A stretch of DNA of 56,430 nucleotides from Actinomycetota bacterium (lineage in GTDB: Bacteria > Actinomycetota > Acidimicrobiia > Acidimicrobiales > Ilumatobacteraceae): positions 1 to 56,430 of the forward strand of contig VGCD01000012.1 in the NCBI GenBank assembly GCA_016870215.1, read 5' to 3'. Of the stretch, positions 8,855-18,351 are shown in pieces; position 1 is the stretch's first letter, and each line of letters begins with the position of its first letter. Made by a program: the position numbers and the translations under genes. The notes beneath the pieces are model-generated. The model did not search any database, was not told the DNA's origin, and saw only the letters and a list, made by a program, of their open reading frames with translations.

Positions 8855-9547
8855 GTGTCAGTGCCAGAAGAGAGTGATTTCACCCACAATCTGGTGCGCT
8901 GGAGTGAAACCTTGGCAGCAATTGCCCGCACCGGTATGGCCTTTACGCAGAGCTTGTATGAAAAAGAGCGCTACGAAGAAGTATTGAAGGTTGCCGGCGA
9001 CATCAAAGCGTCGATGGAAGACGCCATTGAGACGCAACGTGAGCAGGATCACTTCGTTCAAGAGTGGATGGAGACCATTGGCGAAGGTGTTCCTGGCTAT
9101 GTCACACCGAAGGTTGCAGTCGGGGCAATTGTCGGCAACGACGATGGCGACATTCTGTTGATTCGACGTCGTGAGAGCGGCGTGTGGTTGTACCCCACCG
9201 GTTGGGCCGATGTCGGCTACTCACCAGCCGAAGTGGCGATGAAAGAAGTGGAAGAAGAAGCGGGCATCATCGCTGAGCCCGTGCAGTTACTCGGTGTCGT
9301 TGACGGCATGCGCATGGGCTTCTCACGGTTCGGCATGTACATGGTGGTGTTTCACTTGCACGCGGTTGGTGGCGAGCTCGCGGGACACCCGCTTGAAACA
9401 AGTGGTGTCGGATGGTTCAAACGCGATGCGTTGCCAGATCCGACAGCCGGAGTGCAATGGTGGGGCGACATGGCATTCAACGCCATTGCCGGACATCGTG
9501 GAGCTGCAACATTCGATGCACCACGCCCCGACATTTGGCGCGGTTGA
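8855..9547 (+). CDS. Nudix hydrolase with N-terminal helical domain
   Basis: Predicted hydrolase of nucleoside diphosphates linked to another group. The first 80 residues form a helical region like the Nudix_N domain, then a Nudix fold with box GWADVGYSPAEVAMKEVEEE. Compared with the consensus, the first Glu is Tyr and the Arg before the catalytic Glu pair is Lys; the EVEEE core that binds metal is kept. The frame starts at GTG 8855, with a second GTG at 8861. The gap to glnD is 18 bp, so it may be in the same operon. Confidence 0.85.
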   Translation: MSVPEESDFTHNLVRWSETLAAIARTGMAFTQSLYEKERYEEVLKVAGDIKASMEDAIETQREQDHFVQEWMETIGEGVPGYVTPKVAVGAIVGNDDGDILLIRRRESGVWLYPTGWADVGYSPAEVAMKEVEEEAGIIAEPVQLLGVVDGMRMGFSRFGMYMVVFHLHAVGGELAGHPLETSGVGWFKRDALPDPTAGVQWWGDMAFNAIAGHRGAATFDAPRPDIWRG

Positions 9548-9593
9548 GTGCAGGGTCGCGTGATGAGTGCGTGACGACGTGCTGAGTATCTAG

Positions 9594-10484
9594 TCAGCGA
9601 CCGTCTTGGTCGCGCAAGAACTGTTCGACTTCATCAACGAGTGAACTGCCGTCGTCTTCATTTTCATCAAAGTCAAGGGTCGTCTGGCGGTCATCTTCTT
9701 CGAACACGTTGTCACCCATGGTGTCGAGCCGCTCGACGTATTCGGCGAGGTCTTCGTCTTCGCTCACAAGTTCGTCGACTCGCGCTTCATATGTGTCGAT
9801 GGCTTCGCTGAGCGCCGCGACGGGCGCCGGCGTACCGATGATCTCGCAGGCGCGCTCAATGAGTGCAGCAGCCGCCTTGGGAGAAGGAATTTGCGAGGCA
9901 TATGCCGGTACGGCTGCCCACAAAGACGCCGCAGGCACGTCGGCGTGATGGCAGGCGTCTTGAAGAACACCAATGATTCCGGTGGGACCTTCGTATTGGC
10001 TCTTCTGTAAATCGAAACGGTCGATGACGGCTGGGTCAGACGCCGTGCCGATGAGCTGAATGGGCTTGGTGTGGGGCACATCGGCGAGCAGTGCGCCGAG
10101 CGTGATGACCATGGCCGCTTCGAAGTGCGCAGCGACGCTGATGACCTGTTCAGTGAACAGTCGCCACCGCAGACTTGGTTCGGGACCAAGTACGAAAATG
10201 ACATCGCTGCCTGGAGTTGTGGCATGCCACATGGAAACTGTTGGCCACACGATTTCGCGTGTGATGCCGTTGTTCAACTTCACCACCGGACGGATGGTTG
10301 CAAAATCGGTGAACACCTCAGGAACAATGTCGGCAAGTGGCTGTGCATTCCACGATGTGATGAGTGTGCGGACCGCGGTCGATGCTGCGTCGGCTGCGTC
10401 GTTCCAACCGGTGAATGCGGCGACGACAGTAGGGCGTCGCAACTGGGGCTGAGATTGCCACCGCACATGGTCGGGTGATGCCAT
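9594..10484 (-). CDS. PAC2 family protein
   Basis: Protein of 296 aa with the PAC2 (proteasome assembly chaperone 2-like) fold typical of actinobacteria. Marks are RPTVVAAFTGWNDAADAAS near residue 17, DVIFVLGPEPSLRW in the middle, and a Gly-rich segment GPTGIIGVLQDACHHADVP. The last 70 residues are strongly acidic and probably flexible. The ATG follows CGGGAGTCA, a good ribosome site. Function in bacteria is unknown; some members lie near proteasome or ATP-grasp genes, which is not the case here. Confidence 0.85.
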   Translation of the reverse strand: MASPDHVRWQSQPQLRRPTVVAAFTGWNDAADAASTAVRTLITSWNAQPLADIVPEVFTDFATIRPVVKLNNGITREIVWPTVSMWHATTPGSDVIFVLGPEPSLRWRLFTEQVISVAAHFEAAMVITLGALLADVPHTKPIQLIGTASDPAVIDRFDLQKSQYEGPTGIIGVLQDACHHADVPAASLWAAVPAYASQIPSPKAAAALIERACEIIGTPAPVAALSEAIDTYEARVDELVSEDEDLAEYVERLDTMGDNVFEEDDRQTTLDFDENEDDGSSLVDEVEQFLRDQDGR

Positions 10485-10517
10485 TGACTCCCGAATCTAC
10501 CGGTGTTTCAGAGACCT

Positions 10518-10546
10518 CGTGACGGCCGCGAGGGCGGTTCTATAGT
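10518..10546 (+). promoter_or_regulatory. Promoter for a probable leaderless acetyltransferase mRNA
   Basis: CGTGAC (10518-10523) and TATAGT (10541-10546) are separated by 17 bp. Transcription would begin about at the ATG at 10553, leaving no ribosome site, so the mRNA is probably leaderless, as is common in actinobacteria. Confidence 0.45.
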
Positions 10547-10552
10547 GAAATC

Positions 10553-10984
10553 ATGACCGTTCACATAACAATTGCATCGACTGTCGATGACGAATTGGTG
10601 AAGGCGTTCGAACGGCTCATTCCGCAGTTGTCCTCGTCGAATCCGCCTCCGAGCGCTGCCGAGTTGACGTCATTGGTTGAGTCTGACGCCAGCTCACTAT
10701 TCATCGCGCGTGTTGACGGCCAGATCATTGGTTCACTGACGTTGGCCATGTTCCGAATTCCCACCGGAATTCGTGCATGGATCGAAGATGTTGTTGTCGA
10801 CTCAAACGCTCGTGGTCACGGTGTCGGTGAGGCTCTCAACACCGCAGCACTTGAACATGCCAAGAAACACGGTGCCATCACAGTTGATCTCACGTCTCGT
10901 CCGTCACGCGAAGCGGCCAATCGTCTGTATCAGCGCATTGGCTTCAAGGCGCGCGAAACAAACGTGTACCGCTACGAACTCTGA
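10553..10984 (+). CDS. GNAT family N-acetyltransferase
   Basis: Acetyl-CoA-dependent acetyltransferase of 143 aa. Motif A is plain: WIEDVVVDSNARGHGVGEAL near residue 79, with R-G-H-G-V-G as the acetyl-CoA pyrophosphate loop, followed by helix alpha-3. Near the C-terminus NRLYQRIGFKARETNVYRYEL is the typical final GNAT segment. The substrate is unknown. The start ATG is the first codon after a promoter-like element. Confidence 0.9.
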   Translation: MTVHITIASTVDDELVKAFERLIPQLSSSNPPPSAAELTSLVESDASSLFIARVDGQIIGSLTLAMFRIPTGIRAWIEDVVVDSNARGHGVGEALNTAALEHAKKHGAITVDLTSRPSREAANRLYQRIGFKARETNVYRYEL

Positions 10985-11006
10985 CATTCAGGTTGGCGCG
11001 AGCGGT

Positions 11007-11843
11007 ATGACTTCACGCGATTATCTCTCTGTCAACTACCTGTCAGTCAACAAGGCCAACTGGAACTCACGAGTTCCGCACCATGTTCAGAACTACGGCA
11101 TCGAAAAGTTCCTTAATGATCCGACCCATCTGTCTGAAACGGTGAGGTTCGACATTCCGCGGTTAGGAGACATCTCCGGCAAAGTTGCTGTGCACCTGCA
11201 GTGCCACATCGGCACCGACACTTTGTCGTTACACCGACTCGGAGCAAAGGTGACAGGGCTCGACTTTTCTGCGCCCGCACTCGAAGTGGCACGCAACCTG
11301 GCTCGTGATATCGGTGCAGATGCACATTTCGTTGAAGCAGACACCTACTCAGCGCCAGATGTGCTGACAACTAGTTCGTTTGACTTGGTGTACACCGGAA
11401 TCGGCGCGTTGTGCTGGTTGCCAAGCGTTGCGCGGTGGGCCGAAGTGGTTGCCGCGTTGTTGAAACCCGGTGGTGAGTTGTTCATTCGAGAGGGCCACCC
11501 CATGTTGTGGACTCTGTGTGACCCTCGGCCCGATGGGCTTGTCACTGTCGACTACCCGTACTTCGAGACAGACGGTGAAGTGTTCAGCGAAAAACACAGC
11601 TACGTCGACCACGAGAGTGCTCTTAAAAGCCCCACTTTTGTTTCTTTCAACCACGGACTCGCAGAGATCTTCAATGCTCTCTGGAATGCAGGGCTCGAGG
11701 TCACGTACTTCGAAGAGGACGACTCAGTGCCGTGGAACGCCCTGGGGGATTCGATGGTTGAGGGGGATCTCGGGGAGTGGCGACTTCGCGAGCGACCCGA
11801 GCGACTAGCTGCCACGTACACGCTTCGCGCCGTGAAGCCCTAG
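11007..11843 (+). CDS. Class I SAM-dependent methyltransferase
   Basis: Rossmann-fold methyltransferase of 278 aa. Motif I appears in a variant form, VAVHLQCHIGTDTLSLHRLG, with the post-I acidic motif in VTGLDFSAPAL. FDLVYTGIGALCWLPSVARW and LLKPGGELFIREGHPM are motifs II-III. The HIGTD loop rather than GxGxG is typical of one methyltransferase 11/25 subgroup. The same frame is open upstream through the acetyltransferase gene; ATG 11007, 22 bp after that gene's stop, is the reasonable start. The substrate is not predictable. Confidence 0.85.
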   Translation: MTSRDYLSVNYLSVNKANWNSRVPHHVQNYGIEKFLNDPTHLSETVRFDIPRLGDISGKVAVHLQCHIGTDTLSLHRLGAKVTGLDFSAPALEVARNLARDIGADAHFVEADTYSAPDVLTTSSFDLVYTGIGALCWLPSVARWAEVVAALLKPGGELFIREGHPMLWTLCDPRPDGLVTVDYPYFETDGEVFSEKHSYVDHESALKSPTFVSFNHGLAEIFNALWNAGLEVTYFEEDDSVPWNALGDSMVEGDLGEWRLRERPERLAATYTLRAVKP

Positions 11844-11971
11844 TAACTAGGGGTTTACGACCATTCCATCTGTTGACGAGGCCCTGGCCTCCGGTATGTC
11901 CGGGGGGATGTCGCGGGATTGGTATTGTGACTGAGGACACATGTCCACGAATGCTTTGAAAGGCAGTTTTC

Positions 11972-12691
11972 ATGAACGAAGTAACTCTCACGGGCAATGA
12001 CTACACCTTGGTGTACAACGCCCTCTCATTTGGAACGGCGGTGATGCTCGGTGCTTTCGTGTACTTCCTCACCCAGGTGGGTGCAGTTGCGAAGGCGTAT
12101 CGATCGGGCGTCGCGGTCTCCGCAGTCGTCGTCGGTATTGCCGGCTACCACTACTTCCGAATTTGGTCGGGCTTCGCTGACGGAAAGATGAACGAGGGCT
12201 ACCGCTACGCGGACTGGCTCATCACGGTTCCTTTGCTCGTCATCGAACTTCTGATCGTGCTCGGCGTCGCTGATGACCTTCGTAAGAAGCTGATGTGGAG
12301 ACTCGTCCCCGCAACAGCGCTGATGATTGGTCTTGGTTACCCAGGTGAGATCTCAACTGACAATGGCACAAAATGGCTCTGGTGGGTCCTCGCCATGATT
12401 CCGTTCGTCTACATCCTCTGGGTGTTGTACGGCCAGCTGCAAGCGGCAGGAAAGCGCGAAACCGGCAAGGTTGCATCGGCAATCAAGAATGCAACTGGTG
12501 TGCTTCTTGTGACCTGGTGTTTCTATCCAATCGTGTACCTCTTCCCAGTGTTCAGCACTGATGGAGAAGTTTCGAGCGGTCTCGAAGTCGGACGTCAGAT
12601 TGGTTACACCATCGCAGATATCACAGCGAAGGCGTTGTACGGCCTCATGATTCTTGGAATCGCAAAGGCTCGATCAGGCGATCACCACTAA
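11972..12691 (+). CDS. Type-1 rhodopsin, predicted green-light outward proton pump
   Basis: Seven-helix retinal protein of 239 aa of the proteorhodopsin/actinorhodopsin/xanthorhodopsin group. In helix C, RYADWLITVPLLVIE places R78, the counterion D81, T85 and the proton donor E92 (DTE motif), predicting outward H+ pumping. L89 sits at the spectral-tuning site, where Leu gives green and Gln gives blue absorption. H60 matches the conserved His paired with the counterion. Helix G has D216 and the retinal lysine K220. Before GYPGE there is Leu rather than Gly, which argues against an antenna-carotenoid opening, if my alignment is right. A ribosome site AAAGG precedes the ATG. Confidence 0.95.
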   Translation: MNEVTLTGNDYTLVYNALSFGTAVMLGAFVYFLTQVGAVAKAYRSGVAVSAVVVGIAGYHYFRIWSGFADGKMNEGYRYADWLITVPLLVIELLIVLGVADDLRKKLMWRLVPATALMIGLGYPGEISTDNGTKWLWWVLAMIPFVYILWVLYGQLQAAGKRETGKVASAIKNATGVLLVTWCFYPIVYLFPVFSTDGEVSSGLEVGRQIGYTIADITAKALYGLMILGIAKARSGDHH

Positions 12692-12717
12692 TCAATTTTC
12701 ATAATTGAAAATCACGA

Positions 12718-12760
12718 ACTGCAGCCCAGGGTCCTTGCGACTCTGGGCTGCAGTCGTTTT
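12718..12760 (+). terminator. Rho-independent terminator of the proton-pump rhodopsin gene
   Basis: A 16-bp stem (12718-12733 with 12739-12754, one G-T pair) with a 5-base loop is followed by CGTTTTG. It lies 27 bp after the rhodopsin stop, so the pump is probably transcribed as a single gene and the small genes downstream have their own promoter. Confidence 0.85.
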
Positions 12761-12860
12761 GTCTCTTCAACACCATGACGTATGTATGTGTTACAGGAAT
12801 TTGTGCTCGCACATCTGAGTAGGAACAACATCGCAGAAAAACTGTGTTACGGTCACTTAT

Positions 12861-13049
12861 GTGAATCAGAAAATCATTTTTCAAGCCACTGTTCTTGTCT
12901 CAGCGGCAGCGAGTTTGGCACTGAGCATTTCTCTCTACTTTGCAGGAAATGATGACTCCGACAAGTTGAACGGCATTTATGTCGGAATCTGGGTTCCTTC
13001 AATTCTCGGACTTGGGGCGTTCATGCTGGCTGCAAGGAAGGACAAGTAG
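12861..13049 (+). CDS. Small two-helix membrane protein downstream of rhodopsin
   Basis: 62-aa protein starting at GTG 12861. Two hydrophobic segments (about residues 6-27 and 38-57) are joined by an acidic loop with NDDSDKLNG; the end is RKDK. I recognise no family. It is followed without a gap by another tiny membrane protein (its TAG is directly followed by ATG), so the two are surely co-translated. They lie after the rhodopsin terminator, so a shared function with the pump is only a positional idea. Confidence 0.65.
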   Translation: MNQKIIFQATVLVSAAASLALSISLYFAGNDDSDKLNGIYVGIWVPSILGLGAFMLAARKDK

Positions 13050-13163
13050 ATGTCTGAAACAACGCTTTTTTCGTTTGGTGCCGTGATTTTTCTGATTGTG
13101 TTCACGGGTGCGATTCTTTTTGGAATGGCATCAGTCAAGAGCATTCAAGACCGCGACGACTAG
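13050..13163 (+). CDS. 37-aa single-span membrane peptide
   Basis: The ATG immediately follows the TAG of the preceding small gene. The peptide has one transmembrane segment (about residues 8-29, FGAVIFLIVFTGAILFGMA) and a charged tail ending DRDD. Size, topology and tail resemble accessory subunits of membrane complexes, such as small oxidase subunits, but no homology is claimed. It ends 7 bp before the convergent amidase gene's stop. Confidence 0.6.
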   Translation: MSETTLFSFGAVIFLIVFTGAILFGMASVKSIQDRDD

Positions 13164-13170
13164 TTCCTGA

Positions 13171-14904
13171 TCAGAGCTCTGGCGTGCGTGGCGGCACAGT
13201 CCGACGCGGACGAAGTGCTTCGAACACAGTCGCGAGGCGGATGAGTTCTGCGTCGTCATAGGCGGCAGTTGCGAAGGTGAGCCCAAAGGGCATGCCAATG
13301 TCGCTTGCCGTTCCCATCGGCACCGTCATGGTCGGAATGCCGAGATGGCGGAACACGAGAGTTCCCGTCGACACCCAGACACCATTACTCCAGGCAATTG
13401 CGGCGGAAGCAGGGTTCTTGTCTGCATCAGACGGTGCGATATCTGTTTGAGTGGGCATGATGACCGCGTCGTAGTTGTTGGCGACGAGCCAGTCTTCAAA
13501 GTCGATTTTGCGCGTATGTTCGAGAGATTCGATGCCACGTCGAATGAGATTGGCTTCTGGCCCGCTGAACGGATCGATGATTCCTTGCTCTCGTGCGCGA
13601 GTGACATAGTCCGCAAGATCAATATCCATGTCTGTGGTCAATTGGTCCAATACGTCTTCGGGATGACGGGGAAAGATACGAGGCCCATCAGCAAGCGCCA
13701 GTCGGTCAAGTCCGGGTTGTGCGTTCAACTCCAAGAACAGATCCCAGCTCCACATTGACAATTCCCATAGCTCAACATCGAAGAACTCTGGAGGAACAAC
13801 TCCACGGTTGAAGATGCTCGGTGCGCCAGGGCGATCAGATTCATAGTAGGAGACAACTGGGAAGTCCGACTCGATGATTTCTGCACCAGCAGATACCAAG
13901 TCCTCACGCGCTGATTGCCATAAATCGAGCATCGAGGGCCGGGGAGTGATGCGTGCACCAAGTGATGTGCCAACACCAGTGCCAGTTCCCTGATCGGGAT
14001 CTGTTCCGATGAACATTCGCGGTACGGCGAGTCGAACACCAGCTAAAGGTCGCTTGGACGATGCTGCTGTGTGCGCCTCGGTGTGAAGCGCAGTGAATGA
14101 TGCGGGGCGCACCGATGTTGGGTTCGGAAGTTGTACCCAGGGTTGCATGCGCCAGAAATCGCCACGCACTTCTGGGTCAACCGCCATGAGTGCATCGAGC
14201 ACTGCGCACATGTCGGCCATGGTGCGTGTGTGTGGAGCGACAACGTCCATGGTGGGAATGAGGGGCCAGTTGCCACGAGTGGAAATGAGTCCACGGGATG
14301 GTGTGTATGCACAGAGCGCATTGCACGATGCAGGTGCACGACCGCTTGACCACGTTTCTTCTGCAAGGCCGAATGCAGCAAAGCTCGCGGCTGTTGCGGT
14401 ACCTGAGCCATTAGACGAACCCGACGCCCATGCTGACGTGAGAAAGTCAGCGTTATACGGCGACTCAGCACGACCGTAGAGACCACGCTGCATGCCTCCG
14501 TTTGCCATGGGTGGCATGTTGGTGAGACCGATGAACACACACCCGGCATCGCGTAATTTCTCGATTGAATACGCGTCACGAGTGGCCACGAGATGTTCGA
14601 AGGCAGGTGACCCGCATGCAACTGTCATGTCTTTCACCATGTACGAGTCTTTGGCCGTGAAAGGAATGCCCTCGAGAGGGCCACGAGAAGCACCGGTTGC
14701 GCGACGATTGTCAGACTCTTGTGCTTCTTCCAATGCATTGGGGTTCAACTCCACGATGGAATTCAGTCGTATGCCAGAGTGGTCGTATACCTCAATGCGA
14801 TGAAGGTATGACTTCACGAGATCAACACACGTGACGGCACCTGACTCGAGAGCCTCGCGAAGGTTTGCAATCGACTTGTCGACAACGGGGAAGTAATCAC
14901 TCAT
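13171..14904 (-). CDS. Amidase signature family hydrolase
   Basis: Hydrolase of C-N bonds with the Ser-cisSer-Lys triad. In the 577-aa protein the lysine is in GIPFTAKDSY near residue 86, and the Gly/Ser-rich signature is ASGSSNGSGTATAASFAAFG, holding both serines. Family members act on aryl or aliphatic amides, and related proteins are allophanate hydrolases and GatA. The context (coiled-coil protein behind, rhodopsin side ahead) gives no substrate. The frame reaches an upstream in-frame start at 14919; I prefer ATG 14904, which gives the N-terminus MSDYFPVVDKS. Confidence 0.88.
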   Translation of the reverse strand: MSDYFPVVDKSIANLREALESGAVTCVDLVKSYLHRIEVYDHSGIRLNSIVELNPNALEEAQESDNRRATGASRGPLEGIPFTAKDSYMVKDMTVACGSPAFEHLVATRDAYSIEKLRDAGCVFIGLTNMPPMANGGMQRGLYGRAESPYNADFLTSAWASGSSNGSGTATAASFAAFGLAEETWSSGRAPASCNALCAYTPSRGLISTRGNWPLIPTMDVVAPHTRTMADMCAVLDALMAVDPEVRGDFWRMQPWVQLPNPTSVRPASFTALHTEAHTAASSKRPLAGVRLAVPRMFIGTDPDQGTGTGVGTSLGARITPRPSMLDLWQSAREDLVSAGAEIIESDFPVVSYYESDRPGAPSIFNRGVVPPEFFDVELWELSMWSWDLFLELNAQPGLDRLALADGPRIFPRHPEDVLDQLTTDMDIDLADYVTRAREQGIIDPFSGPEANLIRRGIESLEHTRKIDFEDWLVANNYDAVIMPTQTDIAPSDADKNPASAAIAWSNGVWVSTGTLVFRHLGIPTMTVPMGTASDIGMPFGLTFATAAYDDAELIRLATVFEALRPRRTVPPRTPEL

Positions 14905-14958
14905 GGTTGATGCCCACAAGTTCAGTGTAGAGAACGCCAGAAATGGTGTCGGATTAGC

Positions 14959-15711
14959 TCAGCGTGGCAGACGTAGACATTGCAGACGCCGGAAGGGGTC
15001 GACGCTCAGCACGGTGTTGTATCGCGAGTCGGCATAACAGCCACCGAAGTCGACGTTGATCTTCGATGAATCGAGATAGTCGGTGGTGCGAGTGAGCGGC
15101 CAGTCACCCGCAATGTCACTCGGGCGCAACTGTGGCGAAATTTGGCTTGGAGCAAGCGGTCCGGTGTAGTTGCCGTCGTTGTTGATTTTGCTCAGCTTGC
15201 GTGCAACTTGGTCGGTGATGACGGTCAGACGTTCCAGCGCCCCGGCCACATCTTGTTTCATGCGAGTGATATCGCCGATGGTGCCTGCAAGGTCATCGCG
15301 GATGTTGGCGAGGTCTGCCGACACAGACTTTGCAATCGATTTCGCATCGCGAGCAATGTCGGCAGTGTCGTCGAGTGCGCCAGACAAAGTGTCGACCCGA
15401 GTGATCACTGAATCGAGCCGTTGGTCAAGATCTGCAATGGCGTCGCCCCAGTCGGGTGCTGCAGGCGGTGAATCTTTCGGATTGTCTTCGACAGGAGTGG
15501 TGACTCGTGGGGGTGTCGATGTCGTTGTTGATGAAGTGCCACTCGGCAGTGATGTGCTTGGTGACGTTGTAGTGCTGCTGGAACTGCTGACGGTTGCGTC
15601 AGGTGCGCCGGTGAGAGCGTTTGTGACGGGACGAACCACGCCAATAACACCAAGTGTCACAGCACCGCCGACGACGAGAAACAGAGTGAGTCGATTATTG
15701 AAACTGCCCAT
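14959..15711 (-). CDS. Membrane-anchored coiled-coil protein, Ser/Thr-rich linker
   Basis: 250-aa protein with an N-terminal signal anchor (about residues 8-27), a low-complexity Ser/Thr/Pro linker (about 38-85) that may be glycosylated, a heptad-like helical region (about 90-170, with DLDQRLDSVITRVDTLSG), and a C-terminal part with two cysteines (FGGCYADSRY and LQCLRLPR) that could form a disulfide outside the cell. No family recognised; probably an envelope protein. Confidence 0.7.
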   Translation of the reverse strand: MGSFNNRLTLFLVVGGAVTLGVIGVVRPVTNALTGAPDATVSSSSSTTTSPSTSLPSGTSSTTTSTPPRVTTPVEDNPKDSPPAAPDWGDAIADLDQRLDSVITRVDTLSGALDDTADIARDAKSIAKSVSADLANIRDDLAGTIGDITRMKQDVAGALERLTVITDQVARKLSKINNDGNYTGPLAPSQISPQLRPSDIAGDWPLTRTTDYLDSSKINVDFGGCYADSRYNTVLSVDPFRRLQCLRLPR

Positions 15712-15824
15712 GAAATCAAGGTAGACGAGGGGTGTGGGGAGGTTGCTCGGGCCTCTTTGGTGCCGCGATGATGGGTAGTAATGTCAGCCATTAGATGAGG
15801 CCCTAATTGCGGCCGGGAGGAATC

Positions 15825-17600
15825 ATGGCGAGGCTCACTTTCGAACAGGCTCAAGAGAAGTACCGCATCGAGCGCGAAAAGCGTTTGAACAAGCGGCCTG
15901 AAGGTAACGCCCAGTACAAAGAATTGAAGGGCGACTACGAAGAGTTCGATCGCGATCCGTTCGCCGATCCGAATTTCACTCGCGATGCGCGTATCGAAGA
16001 AGTTGATGTCGTCGTGGTCGGTGGCGGATTTGGTGGCATGTTGACCGGATCCTTCCTCACCAAGAAGGGCATTCGCAGTTTCCGCATCATCGAGAAGGCC
16101 GGCGACTTCGGCGGCACGTGGTACTGGAATCGCTATCCGAATTGCGCATGCGACGTTGAGTCGTACATTTACCTTCCACTTCTCGAAGAAACCGGCTACA
16201 TGCCGAAAGAGAAGTACTCGAAAGCAACAGAAATTTTTGCGTACTGCCAATTGCTCGGTCGTCACTTTGACCTCTACTCGAATGCACTGTTTCAAACTGA
16301 GTGCGAAGACATGCGCTGGGACGAAGCGTCGAAGCGATGGATCACGAAGACCTCACGCGGCGATGTGCTGACCTCGAAGTTCGTTGTTATCGCTGGTGGT
16401 GTTCTGCACAAGGCAAAGTTGCCGGGCATCACGGGCATCGAGAAGTTCAAGGGCCGTAAGTTCCACACCAGCCGTTGGGACTACTCGTACACCGGCGGCG
16501 CGCCGCAAGAGAAGATGGAGAAGCTCGCAGACAAGCGAGTTGGCATCATCGGAACTGGTGCGACCGCAGTTCAGGTTGTACCAAAACTTGGTGAGTCGGC
16601 CAAAGAGTTGTACGTGTTTCAACGCACTGCAGCAAGTGTTGGCATTCGCAACAACAAGGCGACAGACCCCGAGTGGTTCAAGTCATTGAAGCCTGGTTGG
16701 CAGATGGAGCGCATGCGCAACTTCACCCAGGTGGTTACGGGTGGTCAACCAGATGTCGACATGATCAATGATGCCTGGACGAAAATGTTGTGGATCGACA
16801 CCAAGGGTGTGCCAAAAGACGATGCAGATGCTGAGCGCATGGATCGCATCGATTACGAAAACATGGAAGGCATTCGTGCCCGCATCGAAGAAATCGTGAA
16901 AGATCCGGAGACCGCCGAAAAATTGAAGCCGTGGTACGGCCAAAGCTGCAAGCGCCCTTGTTTCCACGACGAGTACTTGCCAACGTTCAATCGCCCAAAT
17001 GTTCATCTCGTAGACACCGAAGGACAAGGTGTCGACGAAATCACCGAGACCGGCGTGGTGGTAAATGGTGTTGAGTACCCGTGTGATTTGTTGGTGTTCG
17101 CATCAGGTTTCGAAGTGACGTCTGAGTATCACCATCGTTTGGGGTTCGACCCGGTGGGTAAGGGTGCCGTTCCACTCAGCGAAGCATGGGCCGACGGTCC
17201 GGGCACATTGCACGGCGTGCTCGGCCGTGGGTTTCCCAACATGCTCATGATCAGCGCCACGCAAGGCGGCCAGGCAATCAACTTTGTGCACACCATCACA
17301 AAGACAGCAATTCACATCACACACCTCATTGAGCGTGCTCTGACTGAGAACATTGCCACTTTCGAGCCAACCGTTGAAGCGCAAGATGAGTGGTTCAACG
17401 TGCTCATCGGAACTGTGTGGGGCACTGCTCGTTACAACGCAGTGTGCACCCCCGGATACCTGAACAACGAGGGCGGCGTCGGCACCATTCGAAGTGGTAA
17501 GTCCTCGTCGTACATGACAAGCGCGCTTGAATTCATCGACATTCTTGAAGAGTGGCGTGCAGCAGGGAACTTCCCTGGGTACGAAGTTACGAAGAACTAG
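15825..17600 (+). CDS. Flavin-containing (Baeyer-Villiger-type) monooxygenase
   Basis: FAD/NADPH-dependent monooxygenase, 591 aa. Features in order: FAD site [15 protein letters not shown] near residue 66; [17 protein letters not shown], the signature that follows in class B flavoproteins; the Baeyer-Villiger fingerprint [12 protein letters not shown] near residue 213; and the NADPH site [15 protein letters not shown]. These enzymes insert oxygen into ketones or sulfides; steroid- and alkanone-type substrates are common in actinobacteria. ATG 15825 has an excellent site, GGGAGGAATC, upstream; the frame is open slightly further. Confidence 0.92.
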   Translation: MARLTFEQAQEKYRIEREKRLNKRPEGNAQYKELKGDYEEFDRDPFADPNFTRDARIEEVDVVVVGGGFGGMLTGSFLTKKGIRSFRIIEKAGDFGGTWYWNRYPNCACDVESYIYLPLLEETGYMPKEKYSKATEIFAYCQLLGRHFDLYSNALFQTECEDMRWDEASKRWITKTSRGDVLTSKFVVIAGGVLHKAKLPGITGIEKFKGRKFHTSRWDYSYTGGAPQEKMEKLADKRVGIIGTGATAVQVVPKLGESAKELYVFQRTAASVGIRNNKATDPEWFKSLKPGWQMERMRNFTQVVTGGQPDVDMINDAWTKMLWIDTKGVPKDDADAERMDRIDYENMEGIRARIEEIVKDPETAEKLKPWYGQSCKRPCFHDEYLPTFNRPNVHLVDTEGQGVDEITETGVVVNGVEYPCDLLVFASGFEVTSEYHHRLGFDPVGKGAVPLSEAWADGPGTLHGVLGRGFPNMLMISATQGGQAINFVHTITKTAIHITHLIERALTENIATFEPTVEAQDEWFNVLIGTVWGTARYNAVCTPGYLNNEGGVGTIRSGKSSSYMTSALEFIDILEEWRAAGNFPGYEVTKN

Positions 17601-17667
17601 TTGCGTCGTCCGTCACATCGATAGTTTGACTTCACACCAAAGGTGATCTGAACGTACTTTTGAGTAC

Positions 17668-18351
17668 GTGGCCGACGTCGACCGAACGCGTTATCGCGAT
17701 CTGACGGAACCATTCTCGGTCGTCGCACTGGAAGTGCAGCGAGTGGGCAGCTGTTTTGTGCGCGTTCGCGCTCCGCAGCCGCCCAGCAATGGCGTGACAG
17801 TTGGCGACACCGTCGCAATAAACGTGGGTGTGGGTGAACTTCGCCGTTACACAGTCAGCGCGGCAGACGTGGCGACTTTCGAGTTCATTGGCTATCTCAC
17901 TCAACAGGGGCCCGCAACAGCATTCCTGGTGGCGCTGACTGCAGGTTCCACGTTGACTGGTCAGGCGCCTGAGCGCGCCGTAAAGATGCCCGACAATGAC
18001 GTGAGGTGGGCTGTGGTCGTTGGTGACGAGACTGTTGTGGGGTCGGCTCACGGTGTGGTCGCATCGATGCAAAATGAAGTACACGTCATCGTGAAGTCTG
18101 CTCATTCACTGAGCAAAGCGGCGACGCTTGTCGGTGCGACAACATTTTCACGATACGTATCTGATGATGAAGTGATTGCTGCAGTCACTTCTTGTGTCGA
18201 AGCTCACGGAACAGATGGTGCATGGGCACTTCTTGTGGGCGAACAGAGTGTCAACAACAAAGTTCGACAACATTTGTTTTTGTTGGGCTTCTCGAAGGAC
18301 CAAATTGCAACACGTACCTTCTGGAGACCAGACCGGGCAGGAATTGAATGA
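17668..18351 (+). CDS. Siderophore-interacting-protein-like flavin reductase domain protein
   Basis: 227-aa protein beginning at GTG 17668. The N-terminal half resembles the FAD-binding barrel of siderophore-interacting proteins (YRDLTEPFSVVALEVQRVG, with RRYTVSAAD as the flavin-contact part), and the C-terminal half their NAD(P)-binding part, including VRWAVVVGDET and the ending FWRPDRAGIE, which matches the YWR.G end of the family. The flavin motifs are degenerate, so activity is uncertain. Its stop overlaps the next gene's start by four bases (ATGA). Confidence 0.62.
   Translation: MADVDRTRYRDLTEPFSVVALEVQRVGSCFVRVRAPQPPSNGVTVGDTVAINVGVGELRRYTVSAADVATFEFIGYLTQQGPATAFLVALTAGSTLTGQAPERAVKMPDNDVRWAVVVGDETVVGSAHGVVASMQNEVHVIVKSAHSLSKAATLVGATTFSRYVSDDEVIAAVTSCVEAHGTDGAWALLVGEQSVNNKVRQHLFLLGFSKDQIATRTFWRPDRAGIE

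Noticed and set aside
11873-11900. TTGACG-N16-TATGTC as the rhodopsin promoter
   Set aside because: The -35 is good but the -10 is poor, and the element is about 70 bp from the start; not strong enough to list.
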